A stretch of 25,617 nucleotides of DNA from Proteobacteria bacterium ST_bin16 (GTDB lineage: Bacteria > Pseudomonadota > Gammaproteobacteria > Burkholderiales > Nitrosomonadaceae). The translations under genes and the position numbers were made by a program. The notes under the pieces were generated by a model that saw only the letters and a list, made by a program, of their open reading frames with translations, made no database searches and was not told the origin of the DNA. This document shows positions 1 to 6,933 of this stretch, one piece after another. Within the stretch, counting starts at the first letter, position 1. The number at the start of each line of letters is the position of its first letter. The stretch covers positions 1-25,617 of the forward strand of contig MSXT01000067.1 in assembly GCA_002083595.1 (NCBI GenBank). Reading direction: 5' to 3'.

Positions 1-60
1 CATCACTGTCAAGGGGACTGTAAGCACGACAGTAGCGCAGTGTCCAGGTCTTTTTAATAT
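1..60. other. left-edge intergenic DNA with an inverted repeat
   Basis: No coding region is visible here. A 5-bp inverted repeat (ACTGT at 17-21, ACAGT at 29-33) and a minus-strand TTGACA (7-12) are present. The hexamer could be the -35 box of a promoter firing leftwards out of the window, but its -10 box would lie outside, so this cannot be tested here. Confidence 0.2.
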
Positions 61-71
61 ATTTTTTACGC

Positions 72-104
72 TATAAAATAAAAAAGTAAATTAACTATTC
101 ACTT
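72..104 (-). terminator. putative AU-rich intrinsic terminator of rpsT
   Basis: On the minus strand, eight bases after the rpsT stop codon, AAGTGAA (104-98) can pair with TTTACTT (90-84) across a 7-nt loop, with one G-U pair. The 3' arm runs straight into a T-rich tract (about 83-72). Stem and tail have terminator geometry, but the stem is AU-rich and therefore weak. Confidence 0.45.
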
Positions 105-111
105 AGCCATT

Positions 112-378
112 TTAGCTATTTAGCATTTTGATGGCAGCAGATAATCGGCTTTTATAACGCGCAGCCTTATTTTTATGAATGATGCCTTTACCGGCAATTG
201 AATCAACAGTTCCCAAGGAGCTATTAAAAGCATTTTGGGCTAACTCCTTATTTCCCGTTCCAATTGCCTTTCTAACTGATTTTATCGCAGTACGTAATTT
301 AGACCGCAAACTGACATTGTATTCTCTGCGTTTGACCGCTTGCCTCGCACGCTTTCTTGCTTGTGCACTGTTAGCCAT
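112..378 (-). CDS. rpsT: 30S ribosomal protein S20
   Basis: Small basic ribosomal protein that binds 16S rRNA in the body of the 30S subunit. The 88-residue product starts MANSAQARKRARQ, the usual S20 N-terminus, and continues with the lysine- and arginine-rich helical pattern of the family, including a GKGIIHKNKAARYKSRL stretch near the C-terminus. The open frame extends seven codons further upstream to a TTG at 399. I chose the ATG at 378 because it matches the family N-terminus and because the AAGGAG Shine-Dalgarno sits at about 396-391, inside the longer version. The gene is alone on its strand here, with a putative terminator directly downstream. S20 is commonly controlled by feedback on its own translation, but nothing in this leader shows that. 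Confidence 0.97.
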   Translation of the reverse strand: MANSAQARKRARQAVKRREYNVSLRSKLRTAIKSVRKAIGTGNKELAQNAFNSSLGTVDSIAGKGIIHKNKAARYKSRLSAAIKMLNS

Positions 379-552
379 AAAAATCCACAGCTCCTTCAAA
401 GAAAAAGGGTTAGATACTACTTTCTTTTTTTCTATATTGCAACCATAACTGCCTAAAACCTGAAGTAAATCTACAAAATCTCAAACATTTTAATGACTAC
501 CGCTCATCATGATAATTTTTAAAACTACAATTATAAAATCGATGATAGATTC

Positions 553-942
553 CTACTGATTCTGTTTTATAGAGCGTGGAGGTTTACAATAAAACCGCGA
601 TGGATATTCCGGATTGCGCTGTTTATTCCGAATAACGTCACCGCCTTCATTGACACAAACCATTACCGATTTGTCTAGATTGGGAAAATATTCATTAGAT
701 CCTGGTTGAGCCGAGGTTGGCGGTACCTTTTCTCTGATTCTGGCGCAAAGAGCTGGCTCATTTGGTTTCGGCCGGTCATTTTCCATCGCTGGCAATGGAC
801 AAAGATTGCAAGGATCTCCAGGACATAAACAGCCTTCGCAATTGGCAAGTATAGGTGTCGCATAGGCAATTAGCCCTATACCAAGCAATAAACTCGCACT
901 GATTTTAAATACTGATAAAAACATTCTTACACCTTTCATCAT
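553..942 (-). CDS. small exported cysteine-rich protein, function unknown
   Basis: I do not recognise this 129-residue protein. Residues 1-33 form a signal peptide: a positively charged start, a hydrophobic core, and a likely cleavage after the alanine at 33 (PILA|NC). The mature part is about 96 residues and has eight cysteines, at 35, 38, 40, 45, 48, 66, 96 and 119. The first five are clustered as CxxCxCx4CxxC, followed by a proline-rich linker. An even number of cysteines in an exported protein suggests disulfides or a bound metal; this is inference. Two starts are plausible. The ATG at 942 gives a better charged signal-peptide N-terminus, with AGGT nine bases upstream. The ATG at 924 has a stronger AAAGGTG five bases upstream. 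It is divergent from the coiled-coil gene at 1107. Confidence 0.7.
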   Translation of the reverse strand: MMKGVRMFLSVFKISASLLLGIGLIAYATPILANCEGCLCPGDPCNLCPLPAMENDRPKPNEPALCARIREKVPPTSAQPGSNEYFPNLDKSVMVCVNEGGDVIRNKQRNPEYPSRFYCKPPRSIKQNQ

Positions 943-1021
943 ATTCTTTTACCTGAAAAATTTTATCTCAACTTTGTTTTTACATCTTTTAATAATACTT
1001 TGATAATCGATAGCAATCAGC

Positions 1022-1037
1022 AAAAGCATCTGCTTTT
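1022..1037. repeat. short palindrome AAAAGCA-tc-TGCTTTT between divergent genes
   Basis: A 7-bp perfect inverted repeat with a 2-bp centre lies between the two divergent exported-protein genes. The centre is too short for an RNA hairpin, so if it matters it would be as a DNA operator. It lies just upstream of TATACT (1041-1046), a possible -10 box for the plus-strand gene, although no good -35 box is in place. Low-complexity A/T arms make chance occurrence quite possible. Confidence 0.25.
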
Positions 1038-1106
1038 TGTTATACTAATTTTACCTCAACTTAGATTGAGCTAAGAGTAACGCAGAAAACTTTGAGTCCA
1101 TAAATC

Positions 1107-1460
1107 ATGATAATGAATCTCAATTTAAAACTATTAAAATCCACTTTATGCATACTGAGTGTTCTGGTCGCCTCGTTTGCTCATGCCGAAACCATTGAGC
1201 TTCTACAAAAAAATGCCAGTGCGGCATATGAAAAAATGATGGAATCCAAGCAAGCTGCTGAATCTTTGATGAAAGACGTTACTTTCGCTGAGAAAAAACT
1301 AGCCACAGCTAAGCAAAAAATGATTGAAGCCGAACGCGAAGCCGAAACGGCCAGAAGGAAATCGGAGCAAGCTAGAGTTGCAATGGAACAGGCAACTAGC
1401 CGGTGGAAACAAGCATCCGATACGCTAGCAAATGAATGGGGCAAATCGGAAGTCAAATAG
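1107..1460 (+). CDS. small exported coiled-coil protein, function unknown
   Basis: Not recognised. The 117-residue product has a signal peptide (residues 1-27, probable cleavage SFAHA|ET). Almost all of the remainder is one long amphipathic helix rich in Ala, Glu and Lys with heptad-like spacing, so a periplasmic coiled coil is likely. The cysteine at 15 lies inside the hydrophobic core and has no lipobox before it, so it is probably not a lipoprotein. The start is uncertain: ATG at 1107 and ATG at 1113 both lack a strong Shine-Dalgarno. Its last eight bases overlap the end of the convergent acetyltransferase gene, so its transcript would run antisense into that gene. The proposed role as a structural or adaptor protein is speculation based on the coiled coil alone. 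Confidence 0.7.
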   Translation: MIMNLNLKLLKSTLCILSVLVASFAHAETIELLQKNASAAYEKMMESKQAAESLMKDVTFAEKKLATAKQKMIEAEREAETARRKSEQARVAMEQATSRWKQASDTLANEWGKSEVK

Positions 1461-1902
1461 TCAAAGTTGATTCTCTGATGAAGAGTGTCATTTTGACATG
1501 TGGAATACCAGCTTCCATGAATTCTTCCCCCACAATTTGGAATCCAAATTTTTTATAGAATGGTATAGCGCTCGTTTGAGCATGCAACTGCGCTTCAAAC
1601 TGATGTCGTTTTATTAATACTTGTAATAATTTTGTCAGCAACGCACTGCCCAAACCTTGTCCACGCCATTCTTTTAATACCGCCATACGGCCGATATGAC
1701 CATCCGGTAATAATCGCGCTGTGCCCACCGGCTGTCCGGCGTTATTTACAGCAAGCACATGCACGCTGACTGCATCAAACTGGTCCCACTCTAATTCTTC
1801 CGGAACCTGCTGTTCGCGAATAAACACTGCTGTTCGTACTGCGCGCAGAGCAGTCGCAGCTTCTTCCCAACTTACGATTTGTACAGCATCAGCATGGCTC
1901 AC
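1453..1902 (-). CDS. GNAT family N-acetyltransferase
   Basis: Predicted acetyl-CoA-dependent N-acetyltransferase of 149 residues with a full single GNAT fold. The acetyl-CoA pyrophosphate-binding loop is visible as R80-GQGLG, following the conserved GRMAVLKEW strand. The C-terminal HAQTSAIPFYKKFGF stretch (108-121) is the usual motif-B region, where Tyr116 may act as general acid. The N-terminal VFIREQQVP with EWDQFD resembles the YjcF/ElaA-like subgroup. The substrate cannot be told from sequence. It follows purA by 22 bases on the same strand, so it is probably transcribed with the purA cluster, though no functional link to purines is evident. Its 3' end overlaps the convergent coiled-coil gene by eight bases. 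Confidence 0.88.
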   Translation of the reverse strand: MSHADAVQIVSWEEAATALRAVRTAVFIREQQVPEELEWDQFDAVSVHVLAVNNAGQPVGTARLLPDGHIGRMAVLKEWRGQGLGSALLTKLLQVLIKRHQFEAQLHAQTSAIPFYKKFGFQIVGEEFMEAGIPHVKMTLFIRESTLTI

Positions 1903-1924
1903 GATTAACTTCTAGTAAGCGGCA

Positions 1925-3220
1925 TTATTTGAATGGATGACGCAGCAGAATCGTTTCTTCTCTGTCCGGTCCGGTAGAAATCATATCGATCGGTATTTCA
2001 CAAACCTCTTCAAGACGCTTTAGATAGTTTTGCGCCGCTTTAGGTAATTGCGTGAATTCCTTAATTCCAGCTGTATTTTCTGACCAACCCGGTATTTCCT
2101 CGTAGATTGGCTCACAGTTATCCAGGTCGTCAGCACCAACGGGCAGAATAGTGCTGCAACTGCCATTACTCAATTTATAACCAACACCAAGATTCAAACT
2201 TTCCACACCGTCCAATACATCCAGTTTAGTAATACATAGTCCAGTCACGCCATTGATTTGTATCGAACGCTTCAGCGCGACCGCATCAAACCAGCCACAG
2301 CGGCGTGGCCGTCCTGTAGTTGATCCAAATTCATGACCACGCTTTGCGAGATGCTTGCCAACTTCGTCATCCAGTTCTGTAGGAAATGGTCCTGATCCAA
2401 CCCGTGTAGTATAAGCTTTGGTAATTCCCAAAACATAGTGCAGCATCTGCGGCCCCACCCCACTCCCGGGAGCTGCGGCGCCAGCCACACAATTGCTGGA
2501 TGTGACAAAAGGATATGTGCCATGATCAACATCAAGTAACGCACCTTGTGCACCTTCAAACAACAGATTATTTCCTGCTTTATTCGCCTCAAATAACAGT
2601 CGCGGAACATCAGCTACCATTGGTTTGATTCTCTCGGCTTGGGCCAATGCATCATCCATTGTTTTTTGAAAATCTATAATCGGTGCTTGAAAATAATTTT
2701 TCAACACGAAATTATGATAATCCAACATCTCACCCAACTTGGCAGCAAAGCGGTCGCGGTGAAAAAGGTCCTGCAAGCGAATAGCCCGCCGTGCGACTTT
2801 ATCTTCATAAGCCGGTCCAATGCCACGTCCCGTAGTACCTATTTTTCCGACACCCCTGGCCGTCTCGCGCGCGTTATCCAGAGCAATATGACAAGGTAAA
2901 ATTAACGGGCAAGCTTCACTAATTCGCAACCGGTTGCTGACATCAACTCCACTTTGCTCCAACATATCAATTTCACTGAGTAGCGCCTCCGGCGAAATCA
3001 CGACGCCATTGCCGATATAACAAACCACCGTATCACGCAGAATACCGGAGGGTATCAGATGCAATACGGTTTTCTTGTTGCCGATGACCAATGTGTGACC
3101 TGCATTATGTCCGCCTTGAAAACGCACCACGCCTTGCGCATGATCCGTGAGCCAGTCGACGATCTTGCCTTTTCCTTCATCGCCCCATTGCGTACCAATG
3201 ACGACAACATTCTTAGTCAT
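1925..3220 (-). CDS. purA: adenylosuccinate synthetase
   Basis: Catalyses the GTP-dependent condensation of IMP with aspartate to give adenylosuccinate, the first committed step to AMP. The product has 431 residues, the normal length. The GDEGKGK loop is at 13-19, with the catalytic aspartate at 14. GHNAGHT (37-43) carries the conserved catalytic histidine at 42. The IMP/GTP-binding GRPRRCGWFD segment lies in the middle and the C-terminal SxGPDR motif is present. It lies 35 bases downstream of hisZ on the same strand, the common betaproteobacterial arrangement, and both pathways draw on purine and ATP pools. An AGAG-type ribosome site precedes the ATG. No PurR-like operator was noticed. Confidence 0.98.
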   Translation of the reverse strand: MTKNVVVIGTQWGDEGKGKIVDWLTDHAQGVVRFQGGHNAGHTLVIGNKKTVLHLIPSGILRDTVVCYIGNGVVISPEALLSEIDMLEQSGVDVSNRLRISEACPLILPCHIALDNARETARGVGKIGTTGRGIGPAYEDKVARRAIRLQDLFHRDRFAAKLGEMLDYHNFVLKNYFQAPIIDFQKTMDDALAQAERIKPMVADVPRLLFEANKAGNNLLFEGAQGALLDVDHGTYPFVTSSNCVAGAAAPGSGVGPQMLHYVLGITKAYTTRVGSGPFPTELDDEVGKHLAKRGHEFGSTTGRPRRCGWFDAVALKRSIQINGVTGLCITKLDVLDGVESLNLGVGYKLSNGSCSTILPVGADDLDNCEPIYEEIPGWSENTAGIKEFTQLPKAAQNYLKRLEEVCEIPIDMISTGPDREETILLRHPFK

Positions 3221-3255
3221 ATTACTAATCTCTAAAAAATTCTGTTTCCAGATGA

Positions 3256-4407
3256 TTAAATTTCTTTAACGATCCATTGCCCGTCATGCAATATTAATTG
3301 CCTGTCGCAATCGAGAGATTTGCCTATTTGTCCCGGCAATTCCACCACAACGATCTGCCCTTCCTTGCGCAATTGCTTGATTTTTCTTTCCAACTCAGTG
3401 TTTTTTTCCTGATAAGGAGCGCTAATTGCCTTTGGATACGATTGTGGCTTCATCAATCTGGACAATTCTCTTAAATCCATACTAAAACCTGTGGCCGGGC
3501 GGGCCCGCCCGAATGCTTTGCCTATTTCATCATAACGTCCACCTAAAGCGATCGCATTGGAGCAACCGCTTGTATAGGCGGCAAAAACCATTCCGGTATG
3601 GTAATGATATCCGCGTAGATCGGCTAAATCGAATGCGATCTCATCGACAATCGGTTTTATCTCCTCGTTAGCAATGCTCAATTCATTCAAGGCCGATCTG
3701 ATTTCCGGATAATCAGGCAATCGATTGGCAGCATCAGCCAATACTTTGTGATCGCCATAAAGCTCAGGCAACAGCAATAATGCTTCGCGCGTTTGCTTTT
3801 GCAAATTCACACATAGTTCCTGCAAAGTCGATACATCTTTCGCTTGCAGCACCGCGTAAAGCTCAGTCTCAAGCTCGTACGAAATACCCGCGCCTTTAAT
3901 CAGGCCACGAAAAACTGCAACATGACCAAGATCCAGATGGATTGCATTCACACCGGAGACAGCCAAGCACTGCAACATAAGCCGTTGAACTTCCAAGTCA
4001 CTCTCCAGACCGGAATGACCATAAAGCTCTGCACCTACTTGTAAAGGTTCGCGCGTTTTAGTCACGCCTGCGGGTACGGTATGCAATACGCTATTGGCGT
4101 AACACAAACGTGTAACACCCTCAAAATTCAATAAGTGCGCGTCAATTCTTGCCACTTGCGGTGTCATATCAGCACGCAGTCCCATCATGCGGCCACTCAA
4201 CTGATCAATCACCTTAAACATGTGCAAATCCATGTCACTGCCACTGCCGGTCAGCAACGATTCCACATACTCCAATAAAGGCGGCACCACTTGTTGATAG
4301 CCATGCACCATCAGCAGATCTATAACCTGGCGGCGCATACCTTCAATATGTATTGCTTCCGCAGGCAATATATCTTCAACAAACTCTGGAAGTAACCAAT
4401 TGCGCAT
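3256..4407 (-). CDS. hisZ: ATP phosphoribosyltransferase regulatory subunit HisZ
   Basis: HisZ is a histidyl-tRNA synthetase paralogue that lacks aminoacylation. It forms a hetero-octamer with the short form of HisG and makes the first enzyme of histidine synthesis active and feedback-sensitive. At 383 residues it has the class II synthetase catalytic fold only and no C-terminal anticodon-binding domain, which separates it from HisS. Motif-2-like LRADMTPQVARIDA (about 77-90) and the later GGRYDEIGKAFG segment (HisRS motif 3 equivalent) are visible. The start MRNWLLPEFVEDILP matches betaproteobacterial HisZ. No hisG lies in this window, so the partner must be encoded elsewhere. Spacing is 38 bases from yjeT and 35 bases to purA. 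The Shine-Dalgarno is poor, which could mean translation depends on coupling or is weak. Confidence 0.95.
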   Translation of the reverse strand: MRNWLLPEFVEDILPAEAIHIEGMRRQVIDLLMVHGYQQVVPPLLEYVESLLTGSGSDMDLHMFKVIDQLSGRMMGLRADMTPQVARIDAHLLNFEGVTRLCYANSVLHTVPAGVTKTREPLQVGAELYGHSGLESDLEVQRLMLQCLAVSGVNAIHLDLGHVAVFRGLIKGAGISYELETELYAVLQAKDVSTLQELCVNLQKQTREALLLLPELYGDHKVLADAANRLPDYPEIRSALNELSIANEEIKPIVDEIAFDLADLRGYHYHTGMVFAAYTSGCSNAIALGGRYDEIGKAFGRARPATGFSMDLRELSRLMKPQSYPKAISAPYQEKNTELERKIKQLRKEGQIVVVELPGQIGKSLDCDRQLILHDGQWIVKEI

Positions 4408-4445
4408 ATTTACGATTGAAAGCCGTCAACAAAAAGAAAAAAACA

Positions 4446-4631
4446 TCAACTGAAAATAAGAAGCACCATTAATCCGACTAACATCGAAGTCAAACCTACA
4501 AACCGGATCTGATTATCGTTAATCTCCGTTAGTTTTCTAAATGCTTCCCGCCATGTCTGCGGCGATAGAAAGGGTAACATTCCTTCTAAAATCAACATCA
4601 ATGCAACTGCATTAAGAAAAGTTTCCCACAT
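4446..4631 (-). CDS. yjeT: DUF2065 (YjeT-like) small inner-membrane protein
   Basis: A 61-residue protein of the DUF2065 family, whose molecular role is unknown. It has two hydrophobic segments (about 5-22 and 43-60) around a short polar loop containing the family-typical EGMLPFLSPQTWR stretch, so it is probably a hairpin in the inner membrane. Family members sit next to hflC in many proteobacteria, as here, which suggests a role near the HflKC complex; that is inference from context. I chose ATG at 4631 because relatives start MW. An in-frame TTG at 4637 lies six bases from the GGAG and has the better spacing, giving 63 residues. It is separated from hflC by a mini-ORF and a terminator-like hairpin. 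Confidence 0.88.
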   Translation of the reverse strand: MWETFLNAVALMLILEGMLPFLSPQTWREAFRKLTEINDNQIRFVGLTSMLVGLMVLLIFS

Positions 4632-4686
4632 ATTCAAAACAAACTCCGGTTTTATCGTGCCAGCCTGATTTCTCTACAGGAAGCAG

Positions 4687-4749
4687 AAAAATTAAGAGGT
4701 TCTGATGTAATCGCATATACAAGAACCATTACGATTTCCAGAACCTCTT
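4687..4749 (-). terminator. terminator-like hairpin between hflC and yjeT, possible attenuator
   Basis: A perfect 11-bp inverted repeat (AAGAGGTTCTG / CAGAACCTCTT; arms 4694-4704 and 4739-4749) encloses a 34-nt loop. On the minus-strand transcript the 3' arm is followed by AATTTTTC, which is intrinsic-terminator geometry. Inside the loop a second 5-bp stem (4707-4711 with 4728-4732) is possible. An alternative pairing exists between ATGTAAT upstream (4764-4758) and ATTACAT in the loop (4711-4705). It would stop or throttle transcription from hflC into yjeT-hisZ-purA. Confidence 0.55.
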
Positions 4750-4785
4750 TCTCAGTAATTACATAATCGAGTTACATAAAACCAC

Positions 4786-4827
4786 CTAGGTATGCAATGC
4801 AGAAATTGCGTTTACACTTTCATCCAT
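4786..4827 (-). CDS. 13-codon mini-ORF downstream of hflC
   Basis: ATG at 4827 opens a frame encoding MDESVNAISALHT and closing at TAG. It is preceded by a perfect GAGGAG Shine-Dalgarno (4840-4835) with a 7-base spacer, better than that of most genes in this window, and begins 18 bases after the hflC stop codon. It ends 36 bases before the terminator-like hairpin in front of yjeT. The peptide has no codon run and a single histidine codon, so it is not a classical his leader. Being this short, it may be a ribosome-positioning leader ORF or chance. No family is recognised. Confidence 0.35.
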   Translation of the reverse strand: MDESVNAISALHT

Positions 4828-4845
4828 ACCGCTGCTCCTCGTTAC

Positions 4846-5721
4846 TTATTTGCTGACTGCCGGATTTCTCAGATACTTGAAAAAATCGGAGGTAGGCTCC
4901 AACACCAGCATGTCGCCCTTGTTTTTAAATGATTGCTTATAAGCATCGACGCTACGCCAGAAAGCATAAAATTCCGGATCTTTCTGAAATGCGGTGGCAT
5001 AAGTCGCTGCCGCTTGACTATCACCATCACCCATCGTTTTTTGCGCTTCCCGGTACGCTTCAGCTAAGATGACTTCACGCTGTCTGTCGGCATCCGCGCG
5101 AATCTTCTCTGATTCAGCCGCACCGGTAGAACGTAATTCATTAGCAACTCTTTTACGTTCCGCTTCCATACGTCTAAATACCGACTCGCTGACCTCCTGC
5201 GGAAGATCGACACGCTTCAAGCGCACATCAACCACTTCCACACCGATAGAGCGCGCATCGCTATCCGCTTTCTGGCGCATAATCTCCATAATGACATCAC
5301 GCTCGCCCGAAACCACATCGTGAACTGTGCGATTACCAAATTCATCGCGCAAGCTCGCATTGATAGTTTGCGCCAAACGTGTCTGTGCCAGTGCTTCATC
5401 GCCACGCACGCTGATGTAATATTGTTTTACATCAACAATACGCCACTTCACAAACAAATCCACCAAAACGTTCTTTTTCTCTGAAGTAATAAAACGCTCT
5501 GGTTCTTCGGTATTCATTGTCAGAATACGTTTCTCAAAATAACGCACATTATGGGCGATTGGAATTTTGAAATATAAACCAGGTTCGGTTTTAACATCGA
5601 TAACTTCACCCAGCTGGAACAAAATGGCTTGCTGCCGCTCATCCACAACATAAATAGCTGAGCTACCCAGGAAAAAAATCGCAATAACAATGCCTGAAAA
5701 TACTGATGTAAAACTTTTCAT
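4846..5721 (-). CDS. hflC: HflC, FtsH protease modulator (SPFH/band 7 protein)
   Basis: HflC pairs with HflK to form a large cage in the periplasm that surrounds the membrane protease FtsH and limits its access to substrates. The 291-residue protein has one N-terminal membrane segment (about 7-26). An SPFH domain follows, starting YVVDERQQAILFQLGEV. A long charged helix from about 165 (QEVSESVFRRMEAERKRVA) forms the cage wall, then comes the conserved DPEFYAFWRSVDAYKQSF and ...FFKYL end. Length and order match the family. The start codon directly abuts the hflK stop (TAG-ATG, no gap), with GGGAGG inside the hflK end, so translation is likely coupled and the two subunits are made in step. Confidence 0.97.
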   Translation of the reverse strand: MKSFTSVFSGIVIAIFFLGSSAIYVVDERQQAILFQLGEVIDVKTEPGLYFKIPIAHNVRYFEKRILTMNTEEPERFITSEKKNVLVDLFVKWRIVDVKQYYISVRGDEALAQTRLAQTINASLRDEFGNRTVHDVVSGERDVIMEIMRQKADSDARSIGVEVVDVRLKRVDLPQEVSESVFRRMEAERKRVANELRSTGAAESEKIRADADRQREVILAEAYREAQKTMGDGDSQAAATYATAFQKDPEFYAFWRSVDAYKQSFKNKGDMLVLEPTSDFFKYLRNPAVSK

Positions 5722-6912
5722 CTATCTTGCCTCCCGTTCGCGACTGCGAAAAGATTCTCGAGCCCGCACACTGCTACCCTCAGATGTCGCTTCCTGCATC
5801 ATAGGCTGCACGGCTACAGGTGAAACCGATGATGGCGCTCCGCTCATATTAATCAACTTATCCAATGGCAAGTACAAAAGATTGTTACCGCTTTTCTGGT
5901 CAACAATAACCTTGCTGGTGTTAGAAAGCACTTGCTGCATCATGTCCAAATATAAACGTTCACGCGTAACTTTCGGCGCTTTACTATATTCAGCAAGGAT
6001 TTGTTCAAAACGGCTGGCATCACCCTCCGCACTGACAATCACGCGTTGTTTATAACCCTCTGACTCCTGAATCAACCGAGCCGCATTACCCACCGCTCTT
6101 GGAATCACGTCATTGGCATAAGCCTGGCCTTCGTTCTTTTGCCGCTCTCTGTCTTGACCGGCTTTCACCGCATCGTCAAAGGCTGCTTGAACTTGCTCAG
6201 GTGGTTGCGCATTTTGCATCGTCACTCTGCTGATCGAAATACCAATCTCATAACGATCCAAAATCTTCTGCATTAATTGCGTTGCATTAGCTGCAACTTG
6301 TTCACGGCCTTCGTAAAGAACATAGTCCATTTTACTTTTACCGATTACTTGACGGATTGCCGTTTCTGCCGCTTGCAAAACAGCTTCGTCAGGATTCCTA
6401 TTCTTAAATAGGAAATTTTCCGGGTTATTCAATATGAATTGCACCGCAAATTGAATATCGATGATGTTTTCATCATCGGTTAACATCAATGACTCCCGCA
6501 GTACTTTACTGCGTACATTGTTACGATAACCAATTTCAACCGTGCGAACTTGACTGACGTTCACTAATTCCACTTTTTCAACCGGATAAGGTATATGCCA
6601 CCGCAAACCTGCCGGTGCGGTATCAACATACTGGCCGAAACGCAATACAACGCCTCTATGCCCTTCATCCACGATATAAAATCCGCTTGCTAACCAGACT
6701 ACCGCAAGCAAACCAAGAATCATTGCAATGCTACTGCCACTTTGCGGCTTGGGGCTTGGAGTGTTAGAACCAGAGCCGTCATCGCCTCCGCCGCCTTTTT
6801 TTTGCCCGAAAATATTATTGATCTTTTTGTTGACATTACGCAGTACGTCATCCAGATCCGGCGGTCCAGAATCACCTTTGTTTTTTCCCCATTGTGGATC
6901 ATTTAATCCCAT
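5722..6912 (-). CDS. hflK: HflK, FtsH protease modulator (SPFH/band 7 protein)
   Basis: Larger partner of HflC in the HflKC cage around FtsH. The protein has 396 residues. A cytoplasmic, Gly/Asp-rich N-terminal region (1-58) begins MGLNDPQWGK, the family signature, and a membrane segment follows at about 61-80. The SPFH domain starts FYIVDEGHRGVVLRFG. A long helical region then carries the conserved TMQNAQPPEQVQAAFDDAVKA and the ...TRERLYLDMMQQVL segment. The C-terminal tail is Ser/Arg-rich. A good AGGAA ribosome site lies before the ATG, and the gene starts 21 bases after hflX. It is part of the hfq-hflX-hflK-hflC transcription unit. Confidence 0.97.
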   Translation of the reverse strand: MGLNDPQWGKNKGDSGPPDLDDVLRNVNKKINNIFGQKKGGGGDDGSGSNTPSPKPQSGSSIAMILGLLAVVWLASGFYIVDEGHRGVVLRFGQYVDTAPAGLRWHIPYPVEKVELVNVSQVRTVEIGYRNNVRSKVLRESLMLTDDENIIDIQFAVQFILNNPENFLFKNRNPDEAVLQAAETAIRQVIGKSKMDYVLYEGREQVAANATQLMQKILDRYEIGISISRVTMQNAQPPEQVQAAFDDAVKAGQDRERQKNEGQAYANDVIPRAVGNAARLIQESEGYKQRVIVSAEGDASRFEQILAEYSKAPKVTRERLYLDMMQQVLSNTSKVIVDQKSGNNLLYLPLDKLINMSGAPSSVSPVAVQPMMQEATSEGSSVRARESFRSREREAR

Positions 6913-6933
6913 AATAATTCCTGTTTTGTTCGT

